Shown here piece after piece: positions 1 to 9,869 of a DNA stretch of 64,000 bases. This DNA is from Flavobacterium amniphilum (GTDB lineage Bacteria; Bacteroidota; Bacteroidia; Flavobacteriales; Flavobacteriaceae). Position 1 is the stretch's first letter. Each line of letters begins with the position of its first letter. The notes beneath the pieces are model-generated. The model was not told the origin of the DNA. It saw only the letters and a program-made list of their open reading frames with translations, and did no database searches. The position numbers and the translations under genes were made by a program. The stretch is taken from assembly GCF_023634845.1 (NCBI RefSeq), contig NZ_JAMLJL010000001.1, positions 310,001 through 374,000 of the forward strand, in the 5' to 3' direction.

Positions 1-1
1 G

Positions 2-1675
2 GTTGGAACATACAGTTATTATGTTCAGGATGCTAACGGATGTATCAGTTTTGTTTCGAATGAAGTTAAAATCGATCAATTACAACCGTTAACGCTTAAT
101 GTTCTTTCTTCTACAGATTCAGTTATTAACTGTTTTGGTGGTAATGATGCAAGCATCCATGTAATGGCATCTGGTGGTATTGGTGGATATCAGTATACAT
201 TAACTGGTCCTGGCGGACCGGTTGGACCACAGACAAACGGTGATTTCCCTAACTTGACTGCGGGTAATTATGTTGTAAGTGTTACTAGTGGTAACTGTAC
301 TCCTGTAACTGTTAATATTACTGTCACTGAGCCTTCACAGCCATTCAACGTAGTGTTTACTCCTAGTGATGCTAGATGTTTCGGAGAGCCAACAGGTACT
401 ATTACTATGGTCTTCTCTGGTTACAGAGGAACAGTCCAATTCAATATCCGTCAACAAGGAACAACAGATCCAGTTGAAACATTTACTGTGACTAACCCTG
501 CTCAGCCATATGTAATCACTGGTTTATATGGAGGTGTTACTTATGTGGTGAATGTTATTGATCAGGATTTTGGATGTAACGTTCAAGCTATAATCACAGT
601 TAATCAACCATTGGCTTCATTAAATGTTAATGTAACTAATTATATGGATGAGGAATGTGCTGAACAGAATCTTGGAAGTATTGATGTTTCAATGATTGGT
701 GGTACTGCTCCTTATGCTGTACATTATGAAGTTGTTTACCCTGGTACAACAACACCGGTAATCGGATCAACAGTTAACTTACCTTTAGGAACTACTACTT
801 ACCAATTTACTGGTCTTAATGGTGGTGTTTACACAGTGTATGTTGTTGATGCTAACGGATGTGCCACTAATATCGATCAAATAATCGGTAGCGGTGATAA
901 CTTTAATCCTGATGTATTGGTTGAAGCGATGTGTTATGATGTTGTTGGTGATCCTGATGGATTGTCAGGTGTAAAAATAACAGTAGTTAATACACTTGAT
1001 CCAAATGGTAACTTCGGTGCTGGTTATACGTTTACTCTTGGAGCTTATCCTCCTCAAACAAGTCCGGTATTCGAATCGACTAATCCGTTTTACGGTGCGG
1101 CTTTACTAGCTGGTGGGACATTCCAAATCAATGTTTTAGGTCCTAACGGTTGTTCGAAAGACACACGTAATTTTACAATTAATCCAGTTATTCCGGTGAG
1201 CGTTACTTTAGTACCTTCACCTACAACTATCAATACAGCAATTGCAACAGCATCAGGCGGAAGTGGAGGATATACTTATACATTCTCTGGTGTAAGTGGT
1301 GATCAAACATCTCCGGGTACATTTGTTTACCTTGAATCTGGTGTGTTGACAGTAGTTGCGACTGACAGTTCTGGATGTAGTGCAACAGCATCTTTACCGG
1401 TAACTTTCATACCATTGTGTATTCCTGATGTGTTTACACCGGATGGAAACGGTAACAATGATACTTGGACTCCTGGTTGTTCAGAGATCTATCCAAACCT
1501 AAAAACTAGAATCTACGATCGTTATGGACGTCAGATTGCTGAGTTGAAAGTTGGTCAGACTTGGGACGGTACATATGAAGGAAATGAATTGCCTTCAGGT
1601 GATTACTGGTACGTGATTAAGATTAATGGTAATGATGATAAAGAGTACGTTGGTCACTTTACATTGTATAGATAA
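2..1675 (+). CDS. Partial T9SS-exported SprB-like adhesin with C-terminal type B sorting domain
   Basis: The 5' end lies outside the window; the frame is open from base 2. The visible part is a string of extracellular repeats of about 80-100 residues, rich in Gly, Thr, Val and Asn. Recurrent motifs such as CFGG, DANGC and LTAGNY resemble the SprB repeat of gliding adhesins. The last 85 or so residues (CIPDVFTPDGNGNNDTW to the terminal FTLYR) match the gliding-motility-associated C-terminal (type B) sorting domain, which directs export by the type IX system and surface attachment. The gene ends 41 bases before an SprF/PorP-like gene, the usual partner of type B substrates. I infer a large surface adhesin; its ligand is unknown. 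Confidence 0.9.
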   Translation, partial: VGTYSYYVQDANGCISFVSNEVKIDQLQPLTLNVLSSTDSVINCFGGNDASIHVMASGGIGGYQYTLTGPGGPVGPQTNGDFPNLTAGNYVVSVTSGNCTPVTVNITVTEPSQPFNVVFTPSDARCFGEPTGTITMVFSGYRGTVQFNIRQQGTTDPVETFTVTNPAQPYVITGLYGGVTYVVNVIDQDFGCNVQAIITVNQPLASLNVNVTNYMDEECAEQNLGSIDVSMIGGTAPYAVHYEVVYPGTTTPVIGSTVNLPLGTTTYQFTGLNGGVYTVYVVDANGCATNIDQIIGSGDNFNPDVLVEAMCYDVVGDPDGLSGVKITVVNTLDPNGNFGAGYTFTLGAYPPQTSPVFESTNPFYGAALLAGGTFQINVLGPNGCSKDTRNFTINPVIPVSVTLVPSPTTINTAIATASGGSGGYTYTFSGVSGDQTSPGTFVYLESGVLTVVATDSSGCSATASLPVTFIPLCIPDVFTPDGNGNNDTWTPGCSEIYPNLKTRIYDRYGRQIAELKVGQTWDGTYEGNELPSGDYWYVIKINGNDDKEYVGHFTLYR

Positions 1676-1716
1676 TATAACTCAGAGCTATGAACTTTAA
1701 ATTTAAAATACCCCAA

Positions 1717-2682
1717 ATGAAAAGACTCTTTATTGCAGTTGTAATGGCTTCATTTTCGAATGGATTTGCTCAAGAGTTAAATTTACCTGCGGCAACTCAA
1801 TATCTAGCAGATAATCCTTATGTGATATCTCCTACTTATGCCGGTATTGGTGACAATTTCAGAACAAGAGTAAATGGTTTCTTCCAATGGGTCGGAATCG
1901 ATGATGCACCGGCAAATCAGGCCTTATATGCAGATTTCAGGATTTTTGACCAATCTGGTGTCGGAATCAACTTGTATAACGATAGTAATGGTAACACGCA
2001 GCAAACGGGAGGTAAAGTCTCGTTTGCTCACCATATTATCCTGGATTATCCTACTAAACAGTATCTATCTTTTGGTATGTCCTTAAATGTGAATAATTTC
2101 AGGATTGATCCAAATTTTAATACTGTCGATCCAAGTGTAACTAACGACCGTTATACATCAAATACGAACTTTGATGCGAGTATACTTTACCGCAGAGGAG
2201 GTTTCTTTGCAGCTTTCAATGCAAGTAACTTGGTTAACAAAGACATCAAGAAATTTGCTACCACTTTGAATGAGCCTAATTTGTTAAGAAATTACCAAAT
2301 ATATACAGGTTATACTTTCAGAGGAAACAGAAGCAGCAGAGTTGAATTTGAACCGTCAGCTTACTTTCAATTATTTGAAAGTGACGGACGTTCATCTACA
2401 GATGTTAATATCAAGGCACGTTGGTTGGATTATCAGAAAACAGGTTATTTCTGGGGTGGTGTCACTTACCGTATGTTGAACGATCAGCCTTTTAAGCCTT
2501 TATCCATCGGACCAATGTTAGGTTTGAAGAAAGGTGGTTTCTATATGGGTTATTCCTATCAGATATTTACCAGTGAAATCCAAGCTTACACTTCAGGAAC
2601 ACATATGATTACCTTAGGATGGGATTTCTTCCAGGGTATCAGCAACTGTCCTTGTACACAAACTGCTGTAGCAGAAGATTAA
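1717..2682 (+). CDS. PorP/SprF family type IX secretion outer-membrane protein
   Basis: About 321 residues. I prefer the ATG at 1717 over the in-frame ATG at 1690 because it places a clean signal peptide (MKRLFIAVVMASFSNGFAQ) at the N-terminus. The mature protein starts with a pattern typical of PorP/SprF proteins (LNLPAATQYLADNPYVISPTYAG) and continues as alternating aromatic and polar strands expected of a beta-barrel. SprF-like proteins are needed for secretion or surface docking of the adhesin encoded beside them. The gene lies directly downstream of the type B adhesin, so the two very likely form one functional unit. The C-terminus carries a CPC motif (SNCPCTQ). Confidence 0.9.
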   Translation: MKRLFIAVVMASFSNGFAQELNLPAATQYLADNPYVISPTYAGIGDNFRTRVNGFFQWVGIDDAPANQALYADFRIFDQSGVGINLYNDSNGNTQQTGGKVSFAHHIILDYPTKQYLSFGMSLNVNNFRIDPNFNTVDPSVTNDRYTSNTNFDASILYRRGGFFAAFNASNLVNKDIKKFATTLNEPNLLRNYQIYTGYTFRGNRSSRVEFEPSAYFQLFESDGRSSTDVNIKARWLDYQKTGYFWGGVTYRMLNDQPFKPLSIGPMLGLKKGGFYMGYSYQIFTSEIQAYTSGTHMITLGWDFFQGISNCPCTQTAVAED

Positions 2683-2706
2683 TAATTTAAACTTTTAAAA
2701 GCCAAA

Positions 2707-3894
2707 ATGAAAACCTTGACTGATTTTAACTTTAGAGACAAAAAAGCCATAATCCGCGTTGATTTTAACGTACCGCTGAATGATAAATTTGAAGTAACGG
2801 ATGCAACCCGTATCGAAGCTGCTAAACCAACTATCGATAAAATTCTTGCTGATGGCGGAAGTGTAATTTTAATGTCGCATTTAGGACGTCCTAAAGGGGT
2901 TCAGGATGAGTTTTCATTAAGACATATAGTTGACAGAACTGCCGAGATTCTCGGCAGGCCTGTTACATTTGCTTCGGATTGTGTTGGTCATATTGCTGAA
3001 AATGCATCCCAAAATTTAAAACAGGGGGAAGTTCTTTTATTGGAAAACCTTCGTTTTTATAAAGAAGAGGAAGCCGGAGATATTGAATTTTCCAAACAAT
3101 TAGCTTCACTTGGTGATATCTATGTGAACGATGCTTTTGGAACGGCTCATAGAGCACATGCTTCTACAACAATTATAGCACAGTTTTTTCCTGAAAGCAG
3201 ATGTTTTGGATTGCTGCTGGCAAAAGAGATTGAGAGTTTGAATAAAGTGCTTAATAATAGCGTCAAACCGGTTACTGCCGTTTTAGGCGGAAGTAAAGTT
3301 TCTTCAAAGATTACCGTAATCGAAAATGTATTGGACAAAATTGACCATATGATTATCGGTGGAGGTATGACTTTTACTTTTATTAAAGCCTTGGGTGGCA
3401 AGATTGGTAATTCGATTTGTGAAGATGATAAATTAGAATTAGCGCTTGATATTCTGGCTAAAGCCAAAGAAAAAAATGTACAAATCCATCTTCCGGTTGA
3501 TGTTGTGGCGGCAAATGCTTTTGCTAACGATGCCGAAACACAGGTCGTGGATGTAAATGCTATTCCGGATGGTTGGCAAGGTCTTGACGCAGGACCAAAA
3601 TCATTGGAACAAATTAAAGATGTAATCTTAAACTCCAAAACTATTCTTTGGAACGGCCCGCTTGGGGTATTTGAAATGGATTCTTTTTCAAATGGTACCA
3701 TTGAATTAGGTAATTTTATTGCAGAAGCTACACAAAAAGGCGCTTTTTCACTTGTGGGTGGTGGTGACAGTGTTGCAGCTGTAAAACAATTCGGATTTGA
3801 ACCTAAAATGAGCTATGTTTCTACTGGCGGAGGTGCAATGTTAGAGATGCTAGAAGGTAAGAATTTACCTGGTATTTCAGCAATAATGTGTTAA
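2707..3894 (+). CDS. pgk: Phosphoglycerate kinase
   Basis: A full-length 395-residue glycolytic enzyme that moves phosphate between 1,3-bisphosphoglycerate and ADP in the cytoplasm. The N-terminal substrate-binding motifs RVDFNVPLN (near residue 20) and SHLGRPKG (near 60), the [11 protein letters not shown] segment (near 145) and the C-terminal nucleotide-binding GGGDSVAAV (near 355) are all present. It begins 24 bases after the SprF-like gene on the same strand, with no terminator seen between them, so co-transcription is possible though functionally unrelated. Confidence 0.98.
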   Translation: MKTLTDFNFRDKKAIIRVDFNVPLNDKFEVTDATRIEAAKPTIDKILADGGSVILMSHLGRPKGVQDEFSLRHIVDRTAEILGRPVTFASDCVGHIAENASQNLKQGEVLLLENLRFYKEEEAGDIEFSKQLASLGDIYVNDAFGTAHRAHASTTIIAQFFPESRCFGLLLAKEIESLNKVLNNSVKPVTAVLGGSKVSSKITVIENVLDKIDHMIIGGGMTFTFIKALGGKIGNSICEDDKLELALDILAKAKEKNVQIHLPVDVVAANAFANDAETQVVDVNAIPDGWQGLDAGPKSLEQIKDVILNSKTILWNGPLGVFEMDSFSNGTIELGNFIAEATQKGAFSLVGGGDSVAAVKQFGFEPKMSYVSTGGGAMLEMLEGKNLPGISAIMC

Positions 3895-3942
3895 TTATCC
3901 GATTTTTAACAACTTTTATCGATGTTTTACGTTTAAACTTAG

Positions 3943-3950
3943 TATGTTTG
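3943..3950 (+). promoter_or_regulatory. Probable -7 box (TATGTTTG) for the LysM transglycosylase gene
   Basis: TATGTTTG fits the Bacteroidota -7 consensus TAnnTTTG and sits about 50 bases before the ATG at 4000. No convincing -33 TTTG is visible. Confidence 0.5.
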
Positions 3951-3999
3951 CATTCGTAACACAATTAACTGATTCATAATCACTTACAAAAATAAGCTT

Positions 4000-6021
4000 A
4001 TGATTAAAAAGATTATTGCCTTAGCCTTGCTTGTTCTTTTACCGGTTTATAACGGTTTTTCACAAGAAGTTTCACAAAAGGATTCAATTGTGAAACCGGT
4101 AATTAAATTATCTTACCTTGATTCGATTAAGAAGACTTTCGTAGTTGATGCTACAACTGATTGTATTGAAAGTCAGTATATAAAAGAATTATCTTCTACA
4201 CAGGAAATTTTTGACGGTTTAATAGCCGATATCAAAACCCTGGATTTAAACGCACCGGTTGATTATGAATTACCAACTGAGCTTTTCAAAGAAAGATTGC
4301 GTTTAATGGATGAAAAATCTCCATTCAATATTGATTATAATCCACAATTAGAAAACCTTGTAAAGAGTTTTCTTAAAAACCGTAAACGTTCATATGAGCG
4401 TTTAATGGGGTTGTCCCAATTTTATTTTCCCATGTTTGAAGAAGCAATGGCACGTTATGACGTCCCTTTGGAAATCAAATACCTGGCAATTGTTGAATCA
4501 GCTTTAAATTCTAAAGCAGTTTCACGCGTGGGTGCTACCGGTTTATGGCAATTCATGTATGAAACAGGGAAACAGTACGGACTAAAAATTGATTCGTATG
4601 TTGATGAGCGTAGTGATGCATATAAAGCTTCGGATGCTGCTGCACGTTATATGGCTGGTATGTATAAAATCTTCGGAGATTGGGAATTGGTACTTGCTTC
4701 TTATAATTCAGGTGCAGGAAATGTTTCAAAAGCAATCCGCCGTTCAGGAGGTCACCAGAATTTCTGGAACATCAAAAACAAACTACCAAGAGAAACGCAA
4801 GGTTATGTGCCGGCTTTCTTAGCAACCATGTATATTTTCGAATACCACAAAGAACATGGAATCGTTCCGCAAAAACCGGTTGCTAATCATTTTGAAACTG
4901 ATACCATTGCTGTAAAAAGAAAAATATCATTTAAGCAATTATCAGATTTATTGGATATACCAACTTCTGATATCGAATTCCTGAATCCGTCATACAAAAT
5001 GAAAGTCGTTCCATACGTAACGGGGAAAACTAATTTTGTGACTTTACCGAAGAAGAAAATTGCCATTTTCGCTTCTAATGAAAACAAATTGTATGCTTAT
5101 GTGGATTATGAGGAAAGCAAACGTGAAAAACGTTTTGTGCCAACGCCTAAGGTTAAAACCAGAATCGTCCGCGATACTCTAACACAAAATCCTCTTGAAG
5201 AAGCGGTGGCATCAAATGAAAAGTCAAATCTTCGTACCAAATACCATACAGTTAAACGAGGAGATAATCTTGCCGTGATTGCCAGCAAATACGGTGTAAG
5301 TATGAAAGAGGTTAAAGATTGGAATAACTTACGATCTTCAAATCTTCAGGCAGGAAGAAAATTAAAAATTAAAGTTAGTGATGATTTGGTTGTTAAAGAA
5401 GAGGCAATTGCCGAGAAAGCAACTGATAAAAAATCACTTAAAGTTAAAGAAACAAATACTGAAGCGGTTATTAAAAATACTTCAGCTGTTGCAGAACACA
5501 CTGTTGAACCAGGAGAAACTCTGGTGACAATTGCTAAAAAACACAAGATGTATGTAGCCGATTTGAAGAAATTCAACAATCTGAAAGACGGTAACATCAA
5601 AGTAGGAGACAAGTTGCGTTTGAAGTATTCTGCTGAACCAATTGTTGCAGAACAAAAAGAAGAAGCAATTGCTGCTGTTCAAAATACTGAAAATGTACAC
5701 GTGGTTAAAAAGGGCGAAAATATTTTCCAGATTGCAAAAATATACAAAGTTGGAGTTGATGAAATTCTTAACTGGAACAACTTGACCACTACAAGTATCA
5801 ATGTGGGCGATCAATTGAAAATCGAAAAAAGCCAGGAAGTTGTTGTCGAGAATACTAAGAAAAAGGTGAACAAATACGAAGAGCAAAAGTTATATGTTGT
5901 CCAAAAAGGAGATTCATTATTTAAAATTTCCCAAAAGCACAACACCACTGTAGCTGAAATCAAAAAGAAAAATAACATAAAAGAAAATGATTTACAGCCT
6001 GGAATGAAGCTGAAAATCTAA
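4000..6021 (+). CDS. Membrane-bound lytic murein transglycosylase D-like protein with four LysM domains
   Basis: 673 residues with an N-terminal signal peptide (MIKKIIALALLVLLPVYNGFSQ). An SLT-type lysozyme fold covers roughly residues 145-270; the catalytic glutamate is in IVESALNSKA at about residue 166, followed by GLWQFM and ASYNSGAGNV. Four LysM peptidoglycan-binding repeats fill the C-terminal third, each starting with a pattern such as YHTVKRGDNLAVIA, HTVEPGETLVTIA, HVVKKGENIFQIA or YVVQKGDSLFKIS. The protein should cut glycan strands in the periplasm during wall growth or recycling. A terminator hairpin follows directly. Confidence 0.95.
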   Translation: MIKKIIALALLVLLPVYNGFSQEVSQKDSIVKPVIKLSYLDSIKKTFVVDATTDCIESQYIKELSSTQEIFDGLIADIKTLDLNAPVDYELPTELFKERLRLMDEKSPFNIDYNPQLENLVKSFLKNRKRSYERLMGLSQFYFPMFEEAMARYDVPLEIKYLAIVESALNSKAVSRVGATGLWQFMYETGKQYGLKIDSYVDERSDAYKASDAAARYMAGMYKIFGDWELVLASYNSGAGNVSKAIRRSGGHQNFWNIKNKLPRETQGYVPAFLATMYIFEYHKEHGIVPQKPVANHFETDTIAVKRKISFKQLSDLLDIPTSDIEFLNPSYKMKVVPYVTGKTNFVTLPKKKIAIFASNENKLYAYVDYEESKREKRFVPTPKVKTRIVRDTLTQNPLEEAVASNEKSNLRTKYHTVKRGDNLAVIASKYGVSMKEVKDWNNLRSSNLQAGRKLKIKVSDDLVVKEEAIAEKATDKKSLKVKETNTEAVIKNTSAVAEHTVEPGETLVTIAKKHKMYVADLKKFNNLKDGNIKVGDKLRLKYSAEPIVAEQKEEAIAAVQNTENVHVVKKGENIFQIAKIYKVGVDEILNWNNLTTTSINVGDQLKIEKSQEVVVENTKKKVNKYEEQKLYVVQKGDSLFKISQKHNTTVAEIKKKNNIKENDLQPGMKLKI

Positions 6022-6026
6022 TAAAC

Positions 6027-6056
6027 AAAGGGAGTCGGAAGATTCCCTTTTTTATT
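6027..6056 (+). terminator. Rho-independent terminator after the LysM transglycosylase gene
   Basis: A 7-bp stem AAAGGGA/TCCCTTT with a 10-base loop, followed by a T-rich run. It lies five bases after the stop codon. Confidence 0.8.
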
Positions 6057-6080
6057 TTAAATTTGTTGGAAACTTCAATT

Positions 6081-6527
6081 ATGAAATTAGAATTCAAAAT
6101 AAAGCGTTTTAAAGAGCTTTCTACAGCCGAGTTGTATCAAATGCTACAATTACGAAGTGAAGTCTTTATAGTGGAGCAAAATTGTGTTTATCAGGATATT
6201 GATGGGAAAGACCAGAAAGCAATTCACGTTTTGGGTTATCTTGGAGATGATTTGGCAGCGTATTGCCGTTTGTTTGATGCTGGAGGATACTTTGATGAAG
6301 CCTCGATAGGAAGGGTAATCGTTTCCCCGAAGCACCGTGATAAGAAATTAGGACATGATTTAATGCAGGTTGCCATAGCCAGCGTTGCAAAGGAATTCAA
6401 CCAAACCAATATTACGATTTCGGCGCAGCAATATTTACAGAAATTTTATGAAGGACATGGATTTGTACAAACTTCAGAAATGTACCTGGAAGATGATATC
6501 CCGCATATAGAAATGAAGAAGCAATAG
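6081..6527 (+). CDS. ElaA-like GNAT N-acetyltransferase
   Basis: 148 residues from the ATG at 6081; an upstream TTG at 6063 is less likely because family members begin close to MKLEFKIKRF. The segment LYQMLQLRSEVFIVEQNCVY is typical of the ElaA subgroup. The acetyl-CoA-binding region is IGRVIVSPKHRDKKLGHDLM, and the final QQYLQKFYEGHGF matches the usual GNAT C-terminal motif. The substrate is unknown. It is convergent with the S41 protease gene, with five bases between the stops. Confidence 0.88.
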   Translation: MKLEFKIKRFKELSTAELYQMLQLRSEVFIVEQNCVYQDIDGKDQKAIHVLGYLGDDLAAYCRLFDAGGYFDEASIGRVIVSPKHRDKKLGHDLMQVAIASVAKEFNQTNITISAQQYLQKFYEGHGFVQTSEMYLEDDIPHIEMKKQ

Positions 6528-6532
6528 GTTAA

Positions 6533-8161
6533 CTATTGCTTCTTCAAAATTTTATTGTATTCGGTAGTATTGGCCAACAACTGTGTGGCTTTTTTAATCT
6601 CCGAATTGCTCTTCAGATAATTTTGATACAAACCTTCCTTGTATTGAAAACGAAGAATCAGTTCATCTTTTAACTGGTTCAGGATTTCAGTTTTGTTTTT
6701 GTCCAATTCGCTTTCTTCGGCTTTCTGAATAGCGGCCATCAATTGATCGTACTGTAATTTTATTGTGGCGTCTAATTTGTCTTTTTTGGCCTGTTCTAAA
6801 GTTTCTTTCAGTAATTGTTCGGTCTTGGTGTCGAAACTGAAGTTTTTGCCTTTTAAATACGCTTTAAAATGGCTAAAATCAGCATCGCCAACTTCCTTGT
6901 AAGTCTGATTTTTTGAAATCCATTGTGTGGCATATTCAAAAATGGCATCATTTCTCAATAAGGCTTCGGTTACGGCACTTTTCTTGCTTTCGTCCAATTC
7001 AACATCGGGTTGGATTCCACCACCATCATAAACGGTACGTCCGGCACGTGTTTTAAACGCATTGTAATTTTTAGCATCGGTTTTTATGGCCTTGCCGTTA
7101 GCATCTTTTTTGGAATAATCCAAAGCCTGGATACATCTTCCGGATGGCGTATAATATCTGGAAATGGTTACTTTAAGTTGTGTTCCATACGTTAGTTCCA
7201 AAGGACGTTGTACCAATCCTTTCCCGAAACTTCTGGAACCAATTACTACTGCACGGTCTAAATCCTGTAATGCACCTGCCACAATTTCACTGGCCGAAGC
7301 ACTTTTCCCGTCCACCAGAATTGCCAAAGGAATGTTGGTATCGATTGGGTTTCTGGTAGTTTTATAGGTATTATTATGCTTTTGTATTTTCGATTTTGTG
7401 GTCACGATCACTTCACCATTTGGTACAAACAAACTACAGATGTTTACGGCTTCACCCAATAATCCACCCGGATTACCTCTCAAATCCAAAATAATCTGTG
7501 TTGCTCCCTGTTCTTTCAGTTTTTCAAGTGCATCTTTGGTTTCCTGCGAAGCTTTGGCATTGAATTGGGTTAAAACAATATAACCGGTTTTATCATCTAC
7601 CTTTCCAAAAAAAGGAACGGCCTTAATATCCACCTCATCCAAAAGAAGCTGTGTCTGCTTTGTTTCGCTGTATCGTTTATATTTGATGTCGATTTTCGTA
7701 TTACGGCTTCCTTTCAGTAATTGGGAGGCGTCATCTTTGAAATCGGATAAAAGGACATCGCCAATCTGGATGATTTCGTCACCGGCTTTCAATCCGGCTT
7801 TATCGGCTGGGTAATTTTTATAAACTTCCCTGACAACCAATCTTCCGTCTTTTCTTGCTATCATGGCTCCAATACCGGTATACTCGCCGGTACTGTTGAT
7901 CTTAAACCGGGCAACATCGCCTTCATTGAAATATACCGTATACGGATCCAGGTCATTCAACATGCTTTTAATGGCTTTATCCATTAAATCTGCCGGATTG
8001 GTCTGATCCACATAATTCATATTCACGGTTTTAAAAAGCGTTGTGAAAATTTCGATCTGTTTGGCAATTTCAAAGAAATCTTCCTTGAAACTGACACCCA
8101 CAAATAAAAAACCACCTGCTAAAACAGGGAGTACATACCTTTTCTTGATTGAAGCTAACAT
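6533..8161 (-). CDS. S41 family C-terminal processing peptidase (CtpA/Prc-like)
   Basis: 542 residues. The N-terminal hydrophobic stretch (YVLPVLAGGFLFVGVSF) is a signal anchor or uncleaved signal peptide. A PDZ domain (about 85-165, with YTGIGAMI and AGLKAGDEIIQIG) precedes the S41 catalytic domain. The catalytic serine is in the DGKSASASEI segment near residue 287, and the lysine is in FGKGLVQ near 313. The tail from about residue 430 is helical and Lys/Glu-rich. Family members trim the C-termini of periplasmic proteins. It starts two bases after the DUF4349 lipoprotein stop, so the two are surely co-transcribed. Confidence 0.94.
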   Translation of the reverse strand: MLASIKKRYVLPVLAGGFLFVGVSFKEDFFEIAKQIEIFTTLFKTVNMNYVDQTNPADLMDKAIKSMLNDLDPYTVYFNEGDVARFKINSTGEYTGIGAMIARKDGRLVVREVYKNYPADKAGLKAGDEIIQIGDVLLSDFKDDASQLLKGSRNTKIDIKYKRYSETKQTQLLLDEVDIKAVPFFGKVDDKTGYIVLTQFNAKASQETKDALEKLKEQGATQIILDLRGNPGGLLGEAVNICSLFVPNGEVIVTTKSKIQKHNNTYKTTRNPIDTNIPLAILVDGKSASASEIVAGALQDLDRAVVIGSRSFGKGLVQRPLELTYGTQLKVTISRYYTPSGRCIQALDYSKKDANGKAIKTDAKNYNAFKTRAGRTVYDGGGIQPDVELDESKKSAVTEALLRNDAIFEYATQWISKNQTYKEVGDADFSHFKAYLKGKNFSFDTKTEQLLKETLEQAKKDKLDATIKLQYDQLMAAIQKAEESELDKNKTEILNQLKDELILRFQYKEGLYQNYLKSNSEIKKATQLLANTTEYNKILKKQ

Positions 8162-8163
8162 AA

Positions 8164-9024
8164 CTATCCTTTTTTCTTGAAGAATCTTCGTTTAATGAAG
8201 ACAAACAGTCCTACGAAAATAAGAATAAAGGGCCAAATACTGATGATACTTAACATAAAATTGGATAAACCGTTGAAACCCTCTTTGATAGAGTTCCAGA
8301 TTTTGCTTCCGAAGGATACTGTGGCACCACTTTCAGAGGCATTGTAAGTATACATTTGAATATTTACTGTACTCATCGAAACACGGTTTTGCATGTATTT
8401 GAGCTGGCCTTCTTTTGCTTCGATTTCTTCACGGATTTCGGCTAATTTTTTTTCGATTTCAAGCATTTCGGAAACCTTAGAAGCTTTTGCCAATAATTGT
8501 AAATAACGTTCCTCCAGTTTCTTTTTGGATTTCATGCGGGATTCAGTATCCACATATTCTTCGGTGACATCCTGTTGGGAAATTTCTTTACGGTCAAAAT
8601 GTTTTACGCCTTTGCCGATATCGGAAATGAATGCGTCAAAATGCTGGCTGGGAATGCGTATGGTTAAATTGCGGTATACTGATTCATCGTTTTTTCCTGA
8701 TTCATCATTTTGGACAATGGCTTTGTATTTGGTAATACCGGTTTTCAGACTTTCGTATGAAGCATTCAAATCAGGAGTCTGAAAACTTAAATCGGCCGTT
8801 TTGATGATTTTGGTCTGCGTTTGTGGTGAAGGGGCACTGACTGCAACTGCGGCTGAGTCTACAGCAACAGCTTCACTGGCAGCAGCTTCTTCACTGTCAT
8901 ATGAGGCAGAGGAAGGCTTTTGTAAATCAACGGCCATTATGGCTTCACTTTTCGATTCTGCATATTCCTCTTTACAGGAAAAAAATGTACTGGCTGCTAA
9001 AAGCAGGATAAATAGTGTACGCAT
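8164..9024 (-). CDS. DUF4349 lipoprotein with C-terminal membrane anchor
   Basis: 286 residues. A lipoprotein signal peptide ends in the lipobox TFFSC. An Ala/Ser/Val-rich linker (about 30-70) follows, then the DUF4349 core, with a long coiled coil (about 155-215, SRMKSKKKLEERYLQLL onward) and a C-terminal transmembrane helix ending in basic residues (FIKRRFFKKKG). Having both a lipid anchor and a membrane helix would tether it at both ends, which fits an envelope scaffold. Its function is not known. It is first in a two-gene unit with the S41 peptidase. Confidence 0.85.
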   Translation of the reverse strand: MRTLFILLLAASTFFSCKEEYAESKSEAIMAVDLQKPSSASYDSEEAAASEAVAVDSAAVAVSAPSPQTQTKIIKTADLSFQTPDLNASYESLKTGITKYKAIVQNDESGKNDESVYRNLTIRIPSQHFDAFISDIGKGVKHFDRKEISQQDVTEEYVDTESRMKSKKKLEERYLQLLAKASKVSEMLEIEKKLAEIREEIEAKEGQLKYMQNRVSMSTVNIQMYTYNASESGATVSFGSKIWNSIKEGFNGLSNFMLSIISIWPFILIFVGLFVFIKRRFFKKKG

Positions 9025-9120
9025 AAGATATAGAATTTATAAGGTTTAAGTTACAAAATTCTATATCAAAAACTTAGCCAAAAAATATGGGGTCTTTGTA
9101 TTCTTTAGCTAATTTATTTT

Positions 9121-9867
9121 TTAATAGTTTAATTTACCCACATGACGCATTACGCGTAAGGTTTTATTTTTACGACGTTCCACATAGTTGGATGAACCCA
9201 CAGCTTTGTATTTTCTGGGACTCGGTAAAATTGCCGCGATCGATGCCGCTTCGTATTTGGTCAGATTATTGGCACTTTTGTGAAACCAGTGTTTACTGGC
9301 TGCTTCGGCTCCATAAACGCCGTCGCCCATTTCAATACTGTTCAGGTAAACTTCCATAATACGTTCTTTCCCCCAAATTAACTCGATTAGAACGGTATAA
9401 TAAGCTTCCAAAGCTTTTCGGATATAACTACGACCTTGCCAAAGGAATACATTTTTAGCGGTTTGTTGTGAAATTGTACTTCCGCCTTTTAATTTTTTAC
9501 CTTTCATGTTGCTACGCATCGCTTTATTCATGGCGCTGAAATCAAAACCGTTATGTTTCAGGAACATACCGTCTTCACTGGCTACAACCGCTTTTTGTAA
9601 ATTCATTGAAATGTCTTCCAAAGGAACCCAGTCATGACTGCAGACCATTTCTTTACCGGCCATTTTCTGTTCTATCGAACGGGCGATCATAAGCGGTGTG
9701 AAAGGAACCGGCACAAATTTGAACAATAAAACAAGTACAATTGAAATGATATTGAACCAGATGAATGCCTTGAACAGAAAACGCTTGACTTTTCCCCAAA
9801 AGGTTGTCGGTTGTGTCTTGGTTTTTGCTTTAGGTTTTGGTTTGGGTGCTGTTTTTTTTGATGCCAT
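9121..9867 (-). CDS. mtgA: Monofunctional biosynthetic peptidoglycan transglycosylase
   Basis: 248 residues, the usual length for a monofunctional GT51 enzyme. A basic cytoplasmic tail (KKTAPKPKPKAKTK) leads into one transmembrane helix (about 35-52). GT51 motifs follow: ASEDGMFLKHNGFD (catalytic Glu near residue 97), KGGSTISQQTAKNVFLW (near 126) and KERIMEVYLNSIEMGDGVYG. There is no transpeptidase domain. It polymerises lipid II glycan chains outside the inner membrane. It is the last gene of a three-gene leftward run and starts two bases after the oxidoreductase stop. Confidence 0.94.
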   Translation of the reverse strand: MASKKTAPKPKPKAKTKTQPTTFWGKVKRFLFKAFIWFNIISIVLVLLFKFVPVPFTPLMIARSIEQKMAGKEMVCSHDWVPLEDISMNLQKAVVASEDGMFLKHNGFDFSAMNKAMRSNMKGKKLKGGSTISQQTAKNVFLWQGRSYIRKALEAYYTVLIELIWGKERIMEVYLNSIEMGDGVYGAEAASKHWFHKSANNLTKYEAASIAAILPSPRKYKAVGSSNYVERRKNKTLRVMRHVGKLNY

Positions 9868-9869
9868 TA

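Noticed and set aside
3147-3701. 184-codon frame antisense to pgk
   Set aside because: It lies wholly opposite a strongly conserved gene and has no independent support.
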